From assembly GCF_903970965.1 (NCBI RefSeq), contig NZ_CAJCKW010000002.1, positions 1-64,000 of the forward strand: a stretch of DNA of 64,000 nt. Reading direction: 5' to 3'. The notes under the pieces were generated by a model, which saw only the letters and a program-made list of their open reading frames with translations, did not search any database and was not told the origin of the DNA. Positions 59,916-64,000 of the stretch are shown in pieces. The stretch is from Aureimonas sp. ME7 (GTDB lineage Bacteria > Pseudomonadota > Alphaproteobacteria > Rhizobiales > Rhizobiaceae). The stretch's first letter is position 1. Each line of letters starts with the position of its first letter. The position numbers and the translations under genes are program-made.

Positions 59916-60338
59916 ATGGCCGGCTACGACGACACCAACATCTTCGCCCGGATCCTGCGCGGAGAGATCCCCTCGACCAAGATCTTCGAGACCGACGACT
60001 TCGTCGCGATTATGGACGCGATGCCGCAGTCCAAGGGCCATTGCCTGCTGTTGCCCAAGGCGCCATCGCGTAACCTTCTGGACGCGGACGACACCGTGCT
60101 GTCGCGCGCGCTCCCGGAAGTTGCTCGTCTAGCTCGCGCGGCCAAGGCGGCGTTCCAGGCGGACGGCGTCGTGGTGACGCAGTTCAACGAGGCGCCGGCC
60201 GGCCAGACCGTGTTCCACCTCCATCTCCACGTCATCCCGCGCTACGAGGGCGTCGAGCTCGAGCGCCATGCGCAAGGGTTCGCCGACCCTGAACTCCTAC
60301 GAGAGCATGCCGAGGCGATCCGCGCCGAGCTCGGCTGA
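59916..60338 (+). CDS. HIT-family nucleotide hydrolase
   Basis: The 140-residue histidine-triad protein has the motif HLHLHVIPR near residues 98-106 preceded by EAPAGQTVF. N-terminal NIFARILRGEIPSTKIFETD is typical of the HinT/HIT branch that hydrolyses AMP-lysine, ADP-sugars or similar nucleotides. The exact substrate is not predictable. It ends 3 bases before the convergent azlD stop, without a terminator between. Confidence 0.93.
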   Translation: MAGYDDTNIFARILRGEIPSTKIFETDDFVAIMDAMPQSKGHCLLLPKAPSRNLLDADDTVLSRALPEVARLARAAKAAFQADGVVVTQFNEAPAGQTVFHLHLHVIPRYEGVELERHAQGFADPELLREHAEAIRAELG

Positions 60339-60341
60339 AAG

Positions 60342-60707
60342 TCAGATGATGCCGAGCGCCCACGGCACGGCGAGCAGGATGACCTCGGCGACCACGATCG
60401 CCACCAGCGTCTGCCGCCCCAGCCAGTAATAGGCGGCGAAGCCTCCGGCCAGCGCAGCGACGCGAAAGCCGAGCGGAATCGCCTCCAGCGAGCCTCCCGG
60501 CAGAAGAACGAGACGTCCGATCACCGCGGCCACCAGCGAGGTCGCGATTGTGCGCGCCAGCGCGATCGCAGGCGATCGCTCGTCCAGCCGGCCCGCCGAC
60601 AGAACCCCGAGCCAACGCCAGACATCGGTTGGCAGCCATCCCGCGACCAGAATGAAGACGTAGGGCCACCAGGTTTCGGCGATGGAGTGGTAGCTCAGCC
60701 CCGTCAT
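60342..60707 (-). CDS. azlD: AzlD-family branched-chain amino acid transport subunit
   Basis: The 121-residue membrane protein has about four helices (WPYVFILVAGWLPTDVWR; TIATSLVAAVIGRLVLLP; VAALAGGFAAYYWLG; LVAIVVAEVILLAVPWALG). It is the small partner of AzlC in LIV-E type exporters of branched-chain amino acids. ATG 60707 (MTGLSYHSIAETWW) overlaps the azlC stop by 4 bases; the longer open frame is an azlC shadow. Confidence 0.9.
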   Translation of the reverse strand: MTGLSYHSIAETWWPYVFILVAGWLPTDVWRWLGVLSAGRLDERSPAIALARTIATSLVAAVIGRLVLLPGGSLEAIPLGFRVAALAGGFAAYYWLGRQTLVAIVVAEVILLAVPWALGII

Positions 60708-61444
60708 CGAACGCCTCCTCGCGCAAGCTTCGTACGCGCGAGGAGATGCGCGATGGCCCCGCCGGCCAGCCCAGCAAGGAGGATGTCGAACTCGGGCGCC
60801 AACCAGTTGGCGATCGGAATGGCCAGAAGCCCTGTCAGCAAGGCCAGACGAGATGCCGTCTCGCGCGCCGATCCGTAGAGCGAGGTCAGAAAGTAGACGG
60901 GGGTGAGGAACGCGAAGGCGCCTGTCGCGAGCGCCGGAAGCTGGCCCATCAAGTTGAAGGCCAAGGCCACAGCCATCGTATTCAGCGCAGTCAGCGTGAC
61001 GGCGAAACCTCCGAAGAAGGCGGTACGCCGCTCCGGCGGCACATGCGGCAGCTTGGCGAGCGCGACCACCCAAGCGGTCACGGCGATGAAGTGGGACAGG
61101 AAGAGAAGCGTTGCCTTGCGCGAGCCCGGGCCTCGAAGATCGGGCATCAGCGCGATCACCATCGGCATCAGCCGCAGGGACGAGAGGCCGACGGCCAGCG
61201 CGGTCGCGGCCAGCGACAGCCCGGCCGTGATCGCGCCCAGAAGAATGAGGTTGGCCGGCAGCGCCCAGATGGTCGCGACCATGAAGGTCGCCTGAACCCA
61301 CGTGACTCCGGCTTCACGTGCAAGGCCGGCAAATCCCAGATGCGCCACGATGAGGATCAGGGCGGGAGCGCTCAGCACCTGGCGCATGCCTCGGAGGATC
61401 CAGACCGACGCACTGTCGTCGGTCGGTTCGGTTCTCGCGTCCAT
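60704..61444 (-). CDS. azlC: AzlC-family branched-chain amino acid permease subunit
   Basis: The 246-residue membrane protein of the LIV-E family has a hydrophobic pattern of six or more helices, with GLAREAGVTWVQATFMVATI and LSLAATALAVGLSSLRLMPM as the AzlC region. With AzlD it likely exports branched-chain amino acids or related compounds. It starts 57 bases from the clpA stop, just past the clpA terminator. Its promoter must overlap that terminator region or lie in clpA. Confidence 0.9.
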   Translation of the reverse strand: MDARTEPTDDSASVWILRGMRQVLSAPALILIVAHLGFAGLAREAGVTWVQATFMVATIWALPANLILLGAITAGLSLAATALAVGLSSLRLMPMVIALMPDLRGPGSRKATLLFLSHFIAVTAWVVALAKLPHVPPERRTAFFGGFAVTLTALNTMAVALAFNLMGQLPALATGAFAFLTPVYFLTSLYGSARETASRLALLTGLLAIPIANWLAPEFDILLAGLAGGAIAHLLARTKLARGGVR

Positions 61445-61478
61445 GATGTTCCAGTCGTTGGCGAATCGAAACCGAAAG

Positions 61479-61501
61479 AAAAAGGCCGCCTTGCGGCGGC
61501 C
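61479..61501 (-). terminator. Rho-independent terminator after clpA
   Basis: GGCCGCC (61484-61490), loop TTGC and GGCGGCC (61495-61501) form a 7-bp stem followed on the minus strand by TTTTTCTTTCGG. It lies 10 bases past the clpA stop. Confidence 0.88.
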
Positions 61502-61510
61502 CTTTCTAGA

Positions 61511-64000
61511 TCATTCGGCGGGCTTGCGCGGTACCTTCGGCACGGTGCCCGATCGTTTCTCGGAACGCTCCTTCGGCGCGGCCGACTGTTCGGCCACGGA
61601 AGGTGCATCGTCGTCCGCATCCTCCTCGTCGTAGTCGGCGGACTCCTCGTCGAGTTCCTCGCCATCCGGCCCGACCATCACGCGGCCCCTCGCCTCTCCG
61701 GCCTTGCGCGGCTTGGTGAAGCTCTCGTCGGCGATGGCTTCGAGGTTCAGCTTCTTTCCGCCGCTTCCATCGTCGACCACGGTCACCTTGACCGTGCCGC
61801 CGCGCTTCAGCTTGCCGAAGAGAACCTCGTCCGCCAACGGCTTCTTGACGTATTCCTGGATGACGCGGCCGAGCGGGCGTGCGCCCATATACTCGTCGTA
61901 TCCCTTGTCCGCGAGCCAGGCGATCGCCGCCGCGTCGAGATCGAAGGTGACGCCGCGCTCGGACAGCTGTGCTTCCAGCTGCATGACGAACTTCTGCACG
62001 ACCTCGTGGATCACCGGCGTCGGCAGAGCGCCGAACGGGATGATCGCATCCAGACGGTTGCGGAACTCCGGCGTGAACAGGCGGTTGATCGCCTCCACGT
62101 CGTCGCCCGTACGCCGCGTCGAGCCGAAGCCGATCGCCGCGCGCTGGGCCTCCGAAGCACCGGCGTTCGTCGTCATGATCAGAATCACGTTACGGAAATC
62201 GATCCGTTTGCCGTTGTGATCCGTCAGCTTACCGTGGTCCATCACCTGCAGGAGGATGTTGAACAGGTCCGGATGCGCCTTCTCGATCTCGTCGAGAAGA
62301 AGCACGCAGTGCGGATGTTGGTCGACACCGTCGGTCAGAAGACCGCCCTGGTCGAAGCCGACATAGCCCGGAGGCGCGCCGATCAGCCGCGACACGGTAT
62401 GCCGCTCCATGTACTCCGACATGTCGAAGCGCAGGAGTTCGATGCCGAGCGCCGAGGCCAGCTGCTTGGCCACTTCCGTCTTGCCGACGCCGGTCGGGCC
62501 GGAAAACAGGTAGGAACCGATCGGCTTCTCCGGCTCGCGCAGGCCGGCGCGCGCCAGCTTGATCGCGGTCGTCAGGTTCTCGATCGCCGCATCCTGCCCG
62601 TAGACGACGCGCTTCAATTGCTCCGAAAGGTTGGATAGAACCTCCTCGTCGTCCTTCGAAACCGACTTCGGCGGAATGCGCGCCATCGTGGCGACGGTGG
62701 CCTCGATCTCCTTCACGCCGATGCTCTTCTTCCGCTTCGGCTCGGGCAGCAGCATCTGCGACGCGCCGGTCTCGTCGATCACATCGATCGCCTTGTCCGG
62801 CAGCTTGCGGTCGTTGATGTAGCGCGCGGATAGCTCGACGGCCGACTTGATCGCGTCGTTCGAGAACTTCACGTGGTGGAAGTCCTCGAAATAGGGCTTG
62901 AGACCCTTCAGGATCGCAATCGCGTCCTCGATCGTCGGCTCGGCGACGTCGATCTTCTGGAAGCGCCGGACGAGAGCCCGGTCCTTTTCGAAGAACTGGC
63001 GATACTCCTTGTACGTCGTGGAGCCGATGCAGCGGATCGCACCCGAAGACAACGCAGGCTTCAGAAGGTTGGACGCATCCATCGCCCCACCGGACGTGGC
63101 ACCGGCGCCGATCACCGTATGGATCTCGTCGATGAACAGGACGGCGCCCGGGAACTCCTCGAGCTCCTTGACGACCTGCTTCAACCGCTCCTCGAAGTCG
63201 CCCCGATAGCGCGTGCCGGCAAGAAGCGTGCCCATGTCAAGCGAAAAGATCGTGGCGTCCGCCAGGACTTCCGGCACGTCGCCCTCGACGATCCGCTTGG
63301 CCAACCCTTCCGCGATCGCCGTCTTGCCGACGCCGGGATCGCCCACGTAAAGCGGGTTGTTCTTGGAGCGGCGGCACAGGACCTGGATCGTCCGGTTGAT
63401 CTCGTTGGCGCGGCCGATCAGGGGATCGATCCGGCCCGTCTTCGCCTTTTCGTTCAAGTTGACGCAGTAGGCCGTGAGGGCATCCTGCGGCGTCTTGCGG
63501 CGACCTTCTTCCTCGCTGCTACCCATGACAGACTGCTCGTCCTCCGCACCTCGCACGGTGCGGCCTTCGGAGGCGCCCGGACGCTTCGAGATTCCATGAG
63601 AAATGAAATTCACGGCGTCGTAACGGGTCATCTCCTGTTCCTGCAGGAAGAACGCCGCATGGCTTTCCCGCTCGGCGAAGATGGCGACGAGCACGTTGGC
63701 GCCCGTCACCTCCTCGCGGCCCGAAGACTGCACATGGATCACCGCACGCTGGATCACCCGGTGGAAGCCCGCCGTCGGCTTCGAATCCTCGTCATGCCCG
63801 GTTACGAGATTGGCGAGTTCGGTATCGATGTACTCCATCAAGGACGCACGCAGCGTGTCGAGATCGACGCTGCAGCCGCGCATCACGGCGGCGGCATCCT
63901 TATCTTCGAGAAGCGCGAGCAGCAGATGTTCGAGCGTCGCGAATTCCTGATGACGCTCGTTGGCGAAGGTGAGCGCCTGATGGAGGGACTTTTCCAGGCT
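61511..64000 (-). CDS. clpA: ATP-dependent Clp protease ATP-binding subunit ClpA (start beyond right edge)
   Basis: Reading from base 64000 the frame opens with [20 protein letters not shown], the start of the ClpA N-domain, so only a few codons lie outside the window. Two AAA+ domains follow: Walker A GDPGVGKT with LFIDEIH, and GPTGVGKT with [12 protein letters not shown]. The ClpP-contact loop reads [10 protein letters not shown]. ClpA unfolds substrates, including N-end-rule proteins brought by ClpS, for ClpP. The C-terminal ~90 residues are a charged Asp/Glu then Lys/Pro extension longer than in E. coli ClpA. In relatives clpS lies just upstream, beyond the edge here. Confidence 0.97.
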   Translation of the reverse strand, partial: SLEKSLHQALTFANERHQEFATLEHLLLALLEDKDAAAVMRGCSVDLDTLRASLMEYIDTELANLVTGHDEDSKPTAGFHRVIQRAVIHVQSSGREEVTGANVLVAIFAERESHAAFFLQEQEMTRYDAVNFISHGISKRPGASEGRTVRGAEDEQSVMGSSEEEGRRKTPQDALTAYCVNLNEKAKTGRIDPLIGRANEINRTIQVLCRRSKNNPLYVGDPGVGKTAIAEGLAKRIVEGDVPEVLADATIFSLDMGTLLAGTRYRGDFEERLKQVVKELEEFPGAVLFIDEIHTVIGAGATSGGAMDASNLLKPALSSGAIRCIGSTTYKEYRQFFEKDRALVRRFQKIDVAEPTIEDAIAILKGLKPYFEDFHHVKFSNDAIKSAVELSARYINDRKLPDKAIDVIDETGASQMLLPEPKRKKSIGVKEIEATVATMARIPPKSVSKDDEEVLSNLSEQLKRVVYGQDAAIENLTTAIKLARAGLREPEKPIGSYLFSGPTGVGKTEVAKQLASALGIELLRFDMSEYMERHTVSRLIGAPPGYVGFDQGGLLTDGVDQHPHCVLLLDEIEKAHPDLFNILLQVMDHGKLTDHNGKRIDFRNVILIMTTNAGASEAQRAAIGFGSTRRTGDDVEAINRLFTPEFRNRLDAIIPFGALPTPVIHEVVQKFVMQLEAQLSERGVTFDLDAAAIAWLADKGYDEYMGARPLGRVIQEYVKKPLADEVLFGKLKRGGTVKVTVVDDGSGGKKLNLEAIADESFTKPRKAGEARGRVMVGPDGEELDEESADYDEEDADDDAPSVAEQSAAPKERSEKRSGTVPKVPRKPAE

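Overview
The window is GC-rich chromosomal DNA from an alphaproteobacterium. It most likely belongs to the Hyphomicrobiales (Rhizobiales), perhaps near Aurantimonadaceae. That placement rests on gene order and protein character, not on a database search: dusB-ntrBC-ntrYX-trkA-hfq-hflX; a PdhB with its own lipoyl domain in pdhABC; ppiD-trpDC-moaC-moeA-lexA; rpsB-tsf-pyrH-frr-uppS-cdsA-rseP-bamA-lpxD-fabZ-lpxA-lpxI-lpxB; a GAAC-N7-GAAC type LexA box; and an EipB-type periplasmic protein.

Layout. (1) 1-4038: one end of a Tn7/Tn5053-like transposon. It holds the C-terminal part of a TnsB/TniA transposase, a TniB/TnsC ATPase and a long TniQ/TnsD target selector, then a strong terminator, three direct repeats and a terminal TGACA (TGTCA read inward). 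The left part of the element lies outside the window, and the first ~115 bases do not look like transposase. (2) 4159-15641: mazG converging on the block hflX-hfq-trkA-ntrX-ntrY-ntrC-ntrB-dusB (minus strand), covering nitrogen and redox two-component signalling, potassium uptake and RNA chaperone functions. (3) 15791-17472: ispDF and cinA (plus), converging on ratA-lipA-glsB-lpdA-SGNH hydrolase-pdhC-pdhB-pdhA-ftsB-eno-kdsA-pyrG-secG-tpiA (minus). This joins lower glycolysis to the pyruvate dehydrogenase complex and its lipoate synthase. (4) 31787-37960: ppiD-trpD-trpC-moaC-moeA-lexA (plus), with overlapping start/stop codons and two LexA sites in front of lexA; comEC converges and overlaps lexA. 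(5) 40367-43217: gltX and gltA (plus). (6) 43221-57311: the large envelope and translation block from eipB and rpsB down to lpxB (minus), with intercistronic hairpins around tsf. (7) 57405-60338: a Rid-family protein, a glycerophosphodiesterase, a FemAB/GNAT-like protein and a HIT hydrolase (plus). (8) 60342-64000: azlD, azlC and a 5'-truncated (by the window edge) clpA (minus).

Most of the window is conserved core genome. The accessory part is the transposon end. The most useful unusual signals are: the repeat-bearing transposon end placed 120 bp upstream of mazG; the TniQ with a long array of helix-turn-helix-like segments; a GDSL/SGNH hydrolase whose catalytic His position is Asp; a 273-bp hairpin-rich spacer inside pdhBC; a terminator inside the rpsB-tsf operon; a probable leaderless dusB mRNA; and several TTG starts. 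I found no CRISPR array, rRNA or tRNA gene, prophage or clear defence island.
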